From assembly GCA_042663485.1 (NCBI GenBank), contig JBHTAF010000001.1: DNA of 64,000 bases; one strand, 5' to 3'. The stretch comes from Natronosalvus sp042663485. Its GTDB lineage: Archaea; Halobacteriota; Halobacteria; Halobacteriales; Natrialbaceae. This document shows, one piece after another, positions 18,352 to 28,022 of the stretch. The notes under the pieces were generated by a model. That model was not told the origin of the DNA. It worked only from the letters and a program-made list of their open reading frames with translations, and ran no database searches. The translations under genes were made by a program, and so were the position numbers. Every line of letters begins with the position of its first letter. The first letter of the stretch is position 1.

Positions 18352-19939
18352 CTAGCACTCCTCCGCCTCGGTGACGACGAGCGTCCCCGTCTCGGTCTCA
18401 TCGTTGGCGGTGACGGTCCAGTCGTGTTCGCCGACCCCGATATCCCTGCTCATGACGGTGTAATGAGCGGTATCGGTCTCGCGACCGTCCAATTCGAGGA
18501 AGACCGGCTCGTCGATCGGGCCGACCTCGAGTCGGACCTCGATCGAGGTCGTCTCGTCGTCGCGGTTAGTCACGGTGACATCGAAGTCCGCGCCGTCTTC
18601 GGATGGATCGGCGTCTTCCCTGTATTCGATCGACGCCGGGGCCTGGACCGAGAGGTCGATGGAGTGTTCGTCTCCGTCCTCTCCCTCCCCCTTCATCGTC
18701 CTTGCCGTCTCCGTTGTCGGACGAACGAACAGCCGCGATCCCGTTGGGTGTGGAGACGTAGAGCGCGTCTCCGTCGGCGGCGTACGACGTGGTTGGCCAT
18801 CTCGACTCATCGCTATCCTCGACGCCGAGTTTCGCGAGCGAAAACGACCACAGTTCGGCCCCGTCCTCGAGGTCGAATCCGTACAGCTTCGGCTCATCTT
18901 TCGCGTACGAGTGGTGCGCGAGGACGACGGTACGCCCGACGACTATCGGGCGTCCCCACGCGTCCGTCGCGCCGCCAACCGACCAGCTGTACTCCGTATC
19001 GTAGTGGTACACTCGGAACCCGTGCCTACCCGTCTCGACTTTCGCCGACTCTGTCACCGCCATCGGGAAATAGTACGACGTATGTTCGACTCGCTCACCA
19101 GTCGTCACGTCGAGGACGGGGAATTCCCCGCCGTCGCTCATCTGTCCCGTAAAGAGGAGTCCCGCCCCAACGGTGAGGTATTCGTGATAGTCCCACCACG
19201 TGGAGGAATACGATTCTCGGTAGGTCCATCGCTCGACACCCGTAACCGGATCGAGCGCGACGAAGCCCGCATCGCCGACGCCTGCGTAGATCGATTTATC
19301 GTCGGCGGCGACCGGCTTCGATGCGAATCGAGCCGTCTCCTCCTCTTCTTCCTCCCCGTCGCGGGTCTCGAGCGTGACCGACTCTCGCTCCCACCGGATC
19401 GAGCCGTCGTCTCGGTCGAGCGCGTACAGCGTCCCGTCAACGACGACGTAGACCGTCTCGAAGGCGACGGTGGGATCCGGAACCTGGCTATCGGACTCGA
19501 AGCCCACTCGCCAGCGAACCTCGCCCGTCGGAGCCTCGAGCGCCGTCACTGCATCGCCGCCGACGTAGACGGCGTCGTCGACTACCGCCGGCGTCCCTGC
19601 GGCACCGACGTCGTCGCTCTCCCACCGTACCGTGCCGTTTTCGGCCTCGAGTGAGTGTACTTCCTCACCGGTTCGAAGGTAGACGACCTGATCGGCGACT
19701 GCGATGTCTCCTGTGTAGTCGTACTCCCAGGCGACCGACGTTGGCGCGGGAAACCCGCCATCGATCGAGACGGCCGCCGAGTTTCCGGCGTTTCCGTGAT
19801 GAGAGGACCAGCTACGTGGCTCCTCAAACGGGAGTTCCTGATCCTCCGTCTCCTGGCTCGCTCCGGCGGAGACGAAGATACTACCAGTCACGAGTGCTGC
19901 ACCTGTGGCCAAGACGGATCGTCGTTTCCAAGACGGCAT
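18352..19939 (-). pseudogene. frameshifted PQQ-type beta-propeller protein, Tat-exported
   Basis: The 5' part (from 19939) encodes a Tat signal (KRRSVLATGAALVTG) and a propeller with repeats such as VYLRTGEEVHSLEAENGTVRWE, LYALDRDDGSIRWE and GFVALDPVTGVERW, as in PQQ/BamB-like proteins. The frame goes out of register near 18687-18691. Beyond it the other frame carries a sensible end: EGEDGDEHSIDLSVQAP, then an Ig/CARDB-like domain through DVTVTNRDDETTSIEVRLEV, stopping at 18352. Removing one base from the run of five G (C on the plus strand, 18687-18691) joins the frames cleanly into about 530 residues. This is either a real single-base mutation or a sequencing error in a homopolymer. The ligand and role are unknown. 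Confidence 0.78.
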
Positions 19940-20325
19940 AGGTGCGAAAAACGGACTTCACCCTATTCCTATGCAGTTGTTTACCCGAACGTTTCACGCA
20001 GAGAAACTGTTGTCGACGCTGTAATTATGGCGCCGGCACGGGATCGGTCGAACGTCGAGGGCGAGGCTGTAATCGACTCCGTGGAGCGGGCTTCCTCTCG
20101 AGCAATCGGTGCTGCCTACCTGTCGTTTCGGACGACGAGCGCGGGAATCGAACGGCGTAAATGGCGGATTCCAGCGGGCTGCGGTTTGTGCTTCCAGCGC
20201 GACTCGCCCCCGCGTCTCGAGAGATTCCACTCTCGACGCCGATCGATGGACACTCCCCCGCCGATCATCGGACGGGTCGCCGCTGGTGGGAAATTCTCAA
20301 GGCGACTCCCCCACAACGATCTGTC
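19940..20325. other. divergent intergenic region, no gene seen
   Basis: About 390 bases lie between the propeller gene and the divergent CDC48 gene. The frame of the CDC48 gene stays open back to 20161, but the added 55 residues are Arg/Pro-rich and unlike the conserved N-terminus. No RNA gene or repeat was recognised. The promoters of both genes must lie here. Confidence 0.5.
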
Positions 20326-22518
20326 ATGACCGAGACGGACGACGGCGTCACGCTGACCGTGCGCGCGGCGGAGAAGCGCGACGCTGGCCGTGGCGTCGCA
20401 CGGATCCCCGAGACGGCGCGACGAAAGCTCGGCGTGTTGAGCGGTGACACCGTCGTCATCGAGGGCGAGGGACGGACCGTCGCGAAGATGTGGCCGGCGG
20501 ATCCGGCGATCCCGGAGCAGGTCGTCCAGATCGACGCCGACACCCGCGCGAACGCTGGCGTGAACGTGGGCGACACCGTGGCGGTTCGAGCGACGGACGG
20601 CTCGTCCATCCGAGCGGCCGAAACCGTCACGCTCTCGCCGCCGCCGTCGCTGAGCGACGCCGAGTCGCGTCTGGCCGAGCGCGTCGCCAACCAGAAACTG
20701 CGCAACCGGCCGATCCGCGCCGGTGAACAGATCCGGATCGAGGGCGTCGCGGCCGACCCCTTCACCGTCGTCGAAACCGAACCCACGGGAGACGTCCAGA
20801 TCACCGGCTCCACGACCGTGCTGGTCTTCGACGACACCGATACCGACGGCGCCGACGCGCCGAGTTCGACGCCGCCCCGAGACGCCGACGGGCGGGGCTC
20901 GTCGGGGTCGGCGGCCACGCCGGACCGTCCCTCCGGCGTCACCTACGAGGACATCGGCGGCCTCGACGAGGAACTCGAGCAGGTCCGGGAGATGATCGAG
21001 TTGCCCATTTCCGAACCCGAGTTGTTCAAACGCCTCGGGGTCGAGCCGCCGTCGGGCGTCCTGCTGTACGGACCGCCAGGTACGGGGAAGACGCTGATCG
21101 CTCGTGCGGTCGCGAACGAGGTCGAGGCCAACTTCGTCACCATCTCCGGGCCGGAGATCATGTCGAAGTACAAGGGCGAGTCCGAGGAGCAACTTCGCCG
21201 AACGTTCGAGGAAGCCCGTGAGAACGCCCCGACGATCATCTTCTTCGACGAAATCGACTCCATCGCGGGGACGCGCGACGACGACGGTGACGCCGAGAAT
21301 CGAATCGTCGGCCAGTTGCTGACCCTGATGGACGGGCTCGACGCCCGGGGCGAGGTGATCGTCATCGGGGCGACGAACCGAGTCGACTCCATCGACCCTG
21401 CCCTCCGCCGCGGCGGCCGCTTCGACCGCGAGATTCAGATCGGCGTCCCGGATATGGTCGGTCGACGTGAGATCCTCGAAGTCCACACCCGCGGGATGCC
21501 CCTGGCCGAGGACGTCGACGTCGACAAAATCGCGAGTCGGACCCACGGGTTCGTCGGCGCGGACCTCGACGCCGTCGTCACCGAGGCCGCGATGGCCGCC
21601 ATCCGCCGCCGACCGACTGACGCCGACGAGCGCGCGGCCTGGAGCGCGAATCCCACGGTTACCCGGGCCGACTTCGACACCGCGCTCGCGGCCGTCGAAC
21701 CCTCCGCGATGCGCGAGTACGTCGCCGAGTCGCCCAACACCGACTTCGCGGACGTCGGCGGCCTCGAGGACGCCAAACAGGTCCTCCGGGAGTCCGTCGA
21801 GTGGCCGCTAACCTACGAGCGACTCTTCGATCGGACGAACACCGATCCGCCCTCGGGGGTCCTGCTCTACGGGCCGCCGGGAACGGGGAAGACGCTCCTC
21901 GCGCGGGCACTCGCAGGCGAGACGGACGTCAACTTCGTGCGCGTCGACGGCCCGGAGATCGTCGACCGTTACGTCGGTGAAAGCGAGAAGGCGATCCGCA
22001 AGGTGTTCGAGCGCGCCCGCCAGTCGGCCCCCTCGATCGTCTTCTTCGACGAAATCGACGCCATCGCGGCCAATCGCGACGACGGCCACGAGGTGACCGA
22101 TCGCGTCGTCTCCCAGCTGCTGACCGAACTCGACGGCATGCGAGAAAACCCGAACCTCGTGGTGCTGGCGGCGACCAACCGCAAGGACCACCTCGACCCG
22201 GCCTTGCTTCGGCCAGGTCGACTCGACACGCACGTCCTGGTCCCCGAACCCGACCTCGAGGCCCGCCGCAAGATCCTCGAGGTCCACGGCCGCGGCAAGC
22301 CGTTCGGAGAGGACGTCGACCTCGACGACCTCGCCGACGACCTCGATGGCTACACCGGCGCCGACCTCGAGGCGCTCGTCCGGGACGCCTCGATGCGGGC
22401 GATCCGCGAGGTCGCCACGAAGTACGGCCCCGAGGAGGCGAACGACCACGCCGACGACGTGGTGATCGAGCAGCGCCACTTCGAGGCGGCTCGAGACGCG
22501 GTGGACGCCAAACGCTAA
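20326..22518 (+). CDS. CDC48/VCP-type AAA+ ATPase
   Basis: A protein unfoldase/segregase with two AAA modules that extracts or unfolds substrates using ATP. Residues 1-185 are the double-psi barrel N-domain (VARIPETARRKLGVLSGDTVVIEG). D1 has Walker A GPPGTGKT at 249-256 and DEID at 308-311. D2 has Walker A at 516-523 and DEID at 575-578. Both have the GG-x-x family linker (YEDIGGLDEELEQVREMIELP and FADVGGLEDAKQVLRE). The length of 730 residues is normal for archaea. The start at 20326 begins the N-domain (MTETDDGVTLTV). Haloarchaea usually have several paralogues, and it may work upstream of the proteasome. Confidence 0.95.
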   Translation: MTETDDGVTLTVRAAEKRDAGRGVARIPETARRKLGVLSGDTVVIEGEGRTVAKMWPADPAIPEQVVQIDADTRANAGVNVGDTVAVRATDGSSIRAAETVTLSPPPSLSDAESRLAERVANQKLRNRPIRAGEQIRIEGVAADPFTVVETEPTGDVQITGSTTVLVFDDTDTDGADAPSSTPPRDADGRGSSGSAATPDRPSGVTYEDIGGLDEELEQVREMIELPISEPELFKRLGVEPPSGVLLYGPPGTGKTLIARAVANEVEANFVTISGPEIMSKYKGESEEQLRRTFEEARENAPTIIFFDEIDSIAGTRDDDGDAENRIVGQLLTLMDGLDARGEVIVIGATNRVDSIDPALRRGGRFDREIQIGVPDMVGRREILEVHTRGMPLAEDVDVDKIASRTHGFVGADLDAVVTEAAMAAIRRRPTDADERAAWSANPTVTRADFDTALAAVEPSAMREYVAESPNTDFADVGGLEDAKQVLRESVEWPLTYERLFDRTNTDPPSGVLLYGPPGTGKTLLARALAGETDVNFVRVDGPEIVDRYVGESEKAIRKVFERARQSAPSIVFFDEIDAIAANRDDGHEVTDRVVSQLLTELDGMRENPNLVVLAATNRKDHLDPALLRPGRLDTHVLVPEPDLEARRKILEVHGRGKPFGEDVDLDDLADDLDGYTGADLEALVRDASMRAIREVATKYGPEEANDHADDVVIEQRHFEAARDAVDAKR

Positions 22519-22585
22519 TGGCTGGTGCTGGCTGGCCGGTCGCCGCCTGTGCTGGCTGGCCGGTCGAATATCGGCCAGGGACCGA

Positions 22586-23314
22586 TCAGGGCCTCGAGCC
22601 GCCGGCGTCGAGTCCGTCGTTGCCCGCCAGGAGATTCGCGTCGGTCTCGAGGATCACCGTCTCTCCGGCAGTCATCTTCTGGCCCGGCTCGACCGCCAGG
22701 TCCTCGGGGTCGACTGTGGGTGGAAACACCACGTCGACGCGGCTCCCGAACGCGATGTGTCCGATTCGCTGGCCCCGCTCGAGGGAGTCACCGGGTTCGA
22801 CGTAGGGGTGGATACGGCGGGCGAACGCGCCGGCGATGAACGTGACCTCTGCTTCCGTCGGTCGTTCCTGGGTTCCGGTTTCGTCGGCGCTCTCATCGTC
22901 GTCCTCGGAAAACGTTTCCTCGGAGAACGCCCCTTCTGCGGGCTCGAGGTACAGATGAATCTTCTCGTTCCGGTCGGAGTCCTTCGAGAACGCGGGTTTG
23001 AATCCGCCTGGCGAGTGCTCCACGTCCCGAACCGCCGCGTCGAACGGCGCACGGACGACGTGGACGTTGTGGACGTTCATGAACGTTCCCAGGCGAAATC
23101 GGTCGGCCTCGGTCCGCATGACGGACACCTTGCCGTCGGCGGGCGCGACGACGCCAGACAGGGGCGGCGTTCGCTCGGGGTCGCGAAAGAACGCGAGCGT
23201 CCCGACGCCGAGCAGGAGGGTCGCGATGCCGACGCCGACGCTGATGAGGTAGGCGAACGGGGCCACGACCAGCGGAACGATGGCGTAGCGCCACGCGCCC
23301 GGCGCGAACTTCAT
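22586..23314 (-). CDS. archaetidylserine decarboxylase (phosphatidylserine decarboxylase family)
   Basis: A membrane enzyme that converts archaetidylserine to archaetidylethanolamine. An N-terminal membrane region (AIVPLVVAPFAYLISVGVGIATLLLGVG) is followed by FFRDPERTPP, the hallmark of the family, and APADGKVSVM. The proenzyme cleavage site is FGS at Gly190-Ser191, where Ser becomes the pyruvoyl cofactor. The length of 242 residues matches the short archaeal type. The start at 23314 gives the membrane segment directly. In Haloferax volcanii the homologous PssD is needed for lipid attachment of archaeosortase (PGF-CTERM) substrates, which fits the PGF-CTERM amylase in this window. It lies 94 bases behind the helicase gene and may be co-transcribed. 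Confidence 0.9.
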   Translation of the reverse strand: MKFAPGAWRYAIVPLVVAPFAYLISVGVGIATLLLGVGTLAFFRDPERTPPLSGVVAPADGKVSVMRTEADRFRLGTFMNVHNVHVVRAPFDAAVRDVEHSPGGFKPAFSKDSDRNEKIHLYLEPAEGAFSEETFSEDDDESADETGTQERPTEAEVTFIAGAFARRIHPYVEPGDSLERGQRIGHIAFGSRVDVVFPPTVDPEDLAVEPGQKMTAGETVILETDANLLAGNDGLDAGGSRP

Positions 23315-23408
23315 AGTCGGACGAACGCGGCGTGAACGCATGGGCGTTACGACCGCGGCTCGAGTGAGACCGATTCCCGCCCGAGCCTGGCGCCGTACTC
23401 GATTCCAG

Positions 23409-26234
23409 TCAGTCCCAGAATGCCTTCGTTCGGGCGTACTGGCGCTCCTTCTCGAGGATGTCCCGGTAGAAGTCGGCCTCGTTCTCGCGAAGACGGCTAA
23501 TGATCTGGGCGGCGTTGTGCGGGCCGACGCCGCGGGCGGACATGGCGACGACGGCCTGCTTGCCGTGGCTCTGGACCAGATTCGCATTTTTAACCGCGCG
23601 ACGGGTCAGCTCCTCTTGCTCGTCGTCCTTCGCGTCGGCCTGGACGGCCTGGAGGACGTCGTCGGCCCACGGACTCAGCGCCGCCACGCGCGTCGAACCG
23701 CAATTCGGACACTCGGGTTGCTCAGCGACCCGCTTCACTTTCGTCCGGGAGTACCACTCACGACAGTGGGTACACAGCAGGGTCACCCGGTCGTCCTGCA
23801 GACGTTCCTTGACGGTCTGGATGACGCTCGCGTCGGCGTTCTCGGGTACCAGCAGTTCCTTTCCACCGGAGCGACCCGCGCTCCCGATAGCCGTCCGGCC
23901 GCGAACCGTCTCGAGCGAGAGGTCGCCCGACTGGAGCCGCGAGAGGACACGGCTCGCGCCCGTCACGTCGAGGTCCTCGTGGAACACCTCGCGGATCGAC
24001 TCGGCGTACATCGGCGTGTCCCCGAGCGCCTTGAGCAACCGCTCGTTCGACATGCGGCCAGAACCCTGCCAGCGCTTGAGCGCGCCGAACTTCGCCGAGA
24101 CCTGCGAGAGGCGGTAGGCGAGAGCGTCCGATCCCTTCAACCCCAGCTCGACGATGGTGCCGACGTGGTCGGGGTCCGTCTCGGTCAGGACGGCCACGAC
24201 GTCGCTCGTCGCCACGTCGGTCGGCACCTCGAGTTCGATCCGGTAGGGGTCAGTGTCGAGCCCGATCGACGATCCGGACTGCTGGCCGAGCAGGGCCGAG
24301 AGCACCCGACCGAGGGTCTCGTTCGTCCGGTGGCCGAAACAGGCGTTGAGAACGACCGTCCGTCCCTGGCGCTCGAGCAGGATGCGGTCGTGGGTCGGCA
24401 TTGGCGCCTCCCCTTCGAGCTGTTTTCGGAGCCCAGAGACGGCCCCCAGGAGCGTCGTATCGTCGCCCGGATAACGTCCGCCGAGGTCCCGAGCGACGGC
24501 CGCGTCGTCGGCGCCGGTCTCGAGTTGCGAGCCGACGGTACCGCGAATCTCGCCCACCTCCTGGGCGACCGGTTCGGGGACGGGAATTTCCTGGCCGATC
24601 CAGGACGGGACCTCGCCGGCGGGGTCCTCGATGGGGGTGACGCGCACCCGCTCTTCCTCGTCGTCGATCTCGACGATTCGCCACATCTCCCCGCGCTGGA
24701 TGAAGACGGCCCCCGGCTGACCGAAGGTCGTGACGAATCGCTCGTCGAGGGTCCCGATCTGGCCGCTCGAGGCGATGTCGTGGACCTCATAGGTCGCCTC
24801 GTCGGGGATCATCGAGAGGTTGGCGTAGACGTACTGCCAGGTGCCGCCAGTGGTCTCCACTCTGTCGGTACTCTCGTCGAACCAGACGATTCGATTCCGG
24901 TGGAGTTCCGAGAGGACGCTCCGCAGGGCCGACTCCTCGAGGTCGCGGAACGGATAGGCGCGGGCGAACAGGTCGCGAATTTCCGAAATGTGGCGCGATC
25001 CCGTCGACTGGACGATCCCCGGAATCTGGTTGGCGACCACGTCGAGGCTCCCGTCGTGGATTTCGGCCGGTTCGACCTCCCCGGCGCTCGCCCGACGAGC
25101 GATGGCCAGCGCCTCGAGCGTGTCGTCGGGCCGGGTCGTCACGATGGTCCCTCTCGAGACCTGGTCACGGCGGTGGCCCGCCCGTCCGATTCGCTGCAGA
25201 AGCCTGGAAACCTGTCGCGGGCTCTGGTACTGGATCACGTGATCGATCCGGCCAACGTCGATCCCGAGTTCCATCGAGGAGGTACACAGCAGCGCGTCGA
25301 GGTCGCCGGCCTTGAACCGGTCCTCGACGTCGATCCGGGCCTCTTTCGAGAGCGATCCGTGGTGGACGCCAATAGGAAGCTCGAGGCGGGTGAACCGCGA
25401 GCCGAGCGCCTCGGCCGTCTGGCGAGTGTTGACGAAGATGAGCGTGGACTCGTTTTCGGCAACGAGGTCTCGGATGAATCGGACGTGGCTGGCCGTCGTG
25501 GCATCGGTGGCGAGTTCACCCGCGAGTCGCTGGTCTTCGTCCGTGATCTCGGGCTGACGAACCCGCACGTCGATTCGGCTCCCGACGTCGATTTCGCGGA
25601 TCGTACACGGTCGGCCGCCGGTGAGGAACTGGCCCACCGACTCGGGGTCACCGACGGTCGCGGAGAGCCCGATGCGCTGGAACGGCCCCGAGAGTTCGCG
25701 GAGTCGCTCGAGCCCCACCGACAACTGGGCGCCCCGTTTGGAGGCCGCGAGTTCGTGTACCTCGTCGATCACGACGTGGGAGACGTCCTCGAGCCCCTCC
25801 CGGAGACGCTCGCCGGTGAGCATCGCCTGGAGCGTCTCGGGGGTCGTCACGAGCACGTCGGGCGGACTCTCGGCCTGCTTGCCGCGCTGGTACTGTGTGG
25901 TATCGCCGTGACGGACGTCCACCTCGAGGCCGAGGTACTCGCCCCACCACTCGAGGCGCTCGCGCATGTCGCGGTTGAGCGCCCGCAGTGGGGTGACGTA
26001 GAGCGCACCGAACCCATCGGGCGGATCGGCGACGAGGTCGTCGAAGACGGGGAGCATCGCCGTCTCGGTCTTGCCACTCCCCGTGGGGGCGATCACGAGC
26101 GTGTGCTCGCCAGCGGCTAGCGGCGGAATCGCGAGTCGCTGTGGCGCCGTCGGCGTCGCGAACCCGCGTTCGGAGAGGGCCTCCCGGACGCTCGAGCCGA
26201 GGTGAGTGAAGGCGGCGACGTCCCCGTCTGTCAT
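23409..26234 (-). CDS. Lhr-type DEAD/DEAH superfamily 2 helicase
   Basis: A large ATP-dependent helicase of 941 residues. Motif Q-like PTAPQRLAIPPL precedes Walker A APTGSGKT (49-56). Walker B is DEVH (157-160), then come SATVGD and, in the second RecA domain, QRIGRAGHR (motif VI). The large C-terminal region contains a winged-helix-like part and a probable zinc site (LCTHCREW...CPNCGSTR). Size and layout match the Lhr-core family, which is linked to DNA or RNA repair. A potential promoter region of about 140 bases separates it from the divergent thiI. The next gene downstream is the lipid decarboxylase, with no obvious functional link. Confidence 0.93.
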   Translation of the reverse strand: MTDGDVAAFTHLGSSVREALSERGFATPTAPQRLAIPPLAAGEHTLVIAPTGSGKTETAMLPVFDDLVADPPDGFGALYVTPLRALNRDMRERLEWWGEYLGLEVDVRHGDTTQYQRGKQAESPPDVLVTTPETLQAMLTGERLREGLEDVSHVVIDEVHELAASKRGAQLSVGLERLRELSGPFQRIGLSATVGDPESVGQFLTGGRPCTIREIDVGSRIDVRVRQPEITDEDQRLAGELATDATTASHVRFIRDLVAENESTLIFVNTRQTAEALGSRFTRLELPIGVHHGSLSKEARIDVEDRFKAGDLDALLCTSSMELGIDVGRIDHVIQYQSPRQVSRLLQRIGRAGHRRDQVSRGTIVTTRPDDTLEALAIARRASAGEVEPAEIHDGSLDVVANQIPGIVQSTGSRHISEIRDLFARAYPFRDLEESALRSVLSELHRNRIVWFDESTDRVETTGGTWQYVYANLSMIPDEATYEVHDIASSGQIGTLDERFVTTFGQPGAVFIQRGEMWRIVEIDDEEERVRVTPIEDPAGEVPSWIGQEIPVPEPVAQEVGEIRGTVGSQLETGADDAAVARDLGGRYPGDDTTLLGAVSGLRKQLEGEAPMPTHDRILLERQGRTVVLNACFGHRTNETLGRVLSALLGQQSGSSIGLDTDPYRIELEVPTDVATSDVVAVLTETDPDHVGTIVELGLKGSDALAYRLSQVSAKFGALKRWQGSGRMSNERLLKALGDTPMYAESIREVFHEDLDVTGASRVLSRLQSGDLSLETVRGRTAIGSAGRSGGKELLVPENADASVIQTVKERLQDDRVTLLCTHCREWYSRTKVKRVAEQPECPNCGSTRVAALSPWADDVLQAVQADAKDDEQEELTRRAVKNANLVQSHGKQAVVAMSARGVGPHNAAQIISRLRENEADFYRDILEKERQYARTKAFWD

Positions 26235-26344
26235 CGATTCTAGCAGGCGCCGAACGAGGATAAAAGCCGTGTTACCGGCCTGATGTGCGCCGTGTTCTCG
26301 AGCATCTCGCCTGCCGATTCCGTGGCCTCGTCGCTCGTAATCCC

Positions 26345-26350
26345 CTTATA
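26345..26350 (+). promoter_or_regulatory. TATA element of thiI
   Basis: CTTATA starts 29 bases before the thiI ATG at 26374, which suggests a leaderless transcript. Confidence 0.55.
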
Positions 26351-26373
26351 CGCCGGGCCCACTACTCCCTTCC

Positions 26374-27552
26374 ATGCACCCGCCCGGCGCCGACACTGTC
26401 CTCGTTCGACACGGGGACCTCAACACGAAGAGCAACACCGTCAAGCGGTATATGCTCGACTTCCTGCTCGAGAACCTCGAGGCCGTCCTCGCGGACCGCT
26501 CGGTGACCGGCGACGTGGAGGGCAACTGGAACCGCCCGCTGATCCACACCACCGAGGACGCCGTGGAGGCCTCGGCCACCGCGGCCGCCGACGTCTTCGG
26601 CGTGGTCTCGACCAGCCCCGCAATCGTCGTCGAGGCCGACCTCGAGACGATCTGCGACGCGCTCGCCGAGACCGCCCACGCCTGCTACGACGGCGGCAGT
26701 TTCGCCGTCGACGCTACCCGCGCCGACAAGCGCCTCCCGTTCACGAGCGAGGACGTCGCTCGACAGGGCGGGACCGCCATCTGGGAAGCCGTCGAGGGCG
26801 AGTTCGATCCCGAGGTCGACCTCGAGGAGCCCGACCTGACCTTCGGCGTCGAGGTTCGCGACGAGGCGGCCTACGTCTACCTCGACCGTCTCGAGGGGCC
26901 AGGCGGCCTGCCCCTCCGATCGCAGGCACCGATGGTGGCGCTCGTCAGCGGCGGCATCGACTCCCCCGTCGCGGCCTACGAGATGATGCGCCGGGGCTCA
27001 CCCGTTATTCCGGTCTACGTCGCGCTGGGTGACTACGGTGGCCCGGACCACGAGGCCCGGGCCATCGAGACCGTCCGCTCGCTCTCGCGGTACGCGCCGA
27101 ACGTCGACCTGAGCGTCTACCGCGTGCCGGGTGGGGAGACCGTCTCCCTGCTCGCGGAGACCATGGAGGAAGGACGGATGCTCTCCCTCCGGCGATACTT
27201 CTACCGGATCGCCGAGCAAATTGCCGAGGAACACGGCGCCAGCGGAATCGTCACTGGCGAGGCAATCGGCCAGAAGTCCAGTCAAACGGCCCAGAACGTC
27301 GCCGTCACGAGTCGTGCGACGCGACTGCCGATCCACCGGCCGCTGCTGACTCGAGACAAGCAGGAGATCGTCGCGCAGGCCCGCGAGATCGGCACCTACC
27401 GCGACTCGACGATCAACGCCGGTTGTAACCGAATCGCGCCGAACCGGGCCGAGACCAACGCCCGCCTCGAGCGGCTGCTCGAGGTGGAACCCGACGACCT
27501 GTTCGAGCGCGCCGAAGCGGCGGCGGCGAGCGCCGAGCGGATCGAGTTGTAA
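26374..27552 (+). CDS. thiI: tRNA 4-thiouridine synthase ThiI
   Basis: Adenylates uridine 8 of tRNA for sulfur transfer to give 4-thiouridine. In some organisms it also supplies sulfur for the thiamine thiazole. The N-terminal ferredoxin-like and THUMP regions (VLVRHGDLNTKSNTVKRYM) are followed by the PP-loop ATP pyrophosphatase motif ALVSGGIDSPVAAYEMMRRG. TGEAIGQKSSQTAQN is the conserved ThiI segment. The length is 392 residues, and the rhodanese-like C-terminal domain of the E. coli enzyme is absent, as usual in archaea. Confidence 0.95.
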   Translation: MHPPGADTVLVRHGDLNTKSNTVKRYMLDFLLENLEAVLADRSVTGDVEGNWNRPLIHTTEDAVEASATAAADVFGVVSTSPAIVVEADLETICDALAETAHACYDGGSFAVDATRADKRLPFTSEDVARQGGTAIWEAVEGEFDPEVDLEEPDLTFGVEVRDEAAYVYLDRLEGPGGLPLRSQAPMVALVSGGIDSPVAAYEMMRRGSPVIPVYVALGDYGGPDHEARAIETVRSLSRYAPNVDLSVYRVPGGETVSLLAETMEEGRMLSLRRYFYRIAEQIAEEHGASGIVTGEAIGQKSSQTAQNVAVTSRATRLPIHRPLLTRDKQEIVAQAREIGTYRDSTINAGCNRIAPNRAETNARLERLLEVEPDDLFERAEAAAASAERIEL

Positions 27553-28022
27553 GCGGGCTCTGACGCTCGAATCGCTCGTCGGCGGTCAGCGGTATCCAAA
27601 CGTTCGGGAATCCTCGCGCTTCAGAGTGGGGCGGATCGTTGCGTCCCGAGACTGAGCAATCTCGCCTGGCAATCGCTGAGAGGGTATCCGCGTCGCTGTC
27701 GGTTTGTACTACGGAACGCATCCGAACGCCGTCGGAGTTCCTCTGGTCGGTGGGGATAGGTAACACACGAATCTGTTCGAACTTCCCTCCAAAGTCGGTG
27801 GCACCGCGTACGACCGCTAGCCGGCCTGAAGTTCGAGTCGGCAAGTGTCTGTATTCACGACGGTATCACATCTGACCTAATCACTTTGGAAGAGGGGTCT
27901 TCCCGCTCACTCGGTTGGCCTTTGTACGGACGAACGACGACTGATCCCCATCTCCGGGGCCGATCCCGTGCCGTCGTCGCTGTGATGTGAAACCACTCAA
28001 CGTGCAGTAACTCAGCAACACT
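27553..28022. other. 470-base intergenic region, no gene seen
   Basis: The region lies between thiI and the GCS2-like gene, both on the plus strand. I found no convincing frame (a 143-codon minus frame is Arg-rich and featureless), no tRNA-like fold and no clear repeat. The base composition is less GC-rich than that of the flanking genes. Confidence 0.5.

Noticed and set aside
23340..26120. A 926-codon plus-strand frame opposite the Lhr-type helicase
   Set aside because: It is an antisense shadow; the minus strand carries all helicase motifs.
27413..27844. A 143-codon minus-strand gene overlapping the end of thiI
   Set aside because: It is Arg/Ser-rich with no motif, overlaps the conserved thiI end, and has no promoter-like element.
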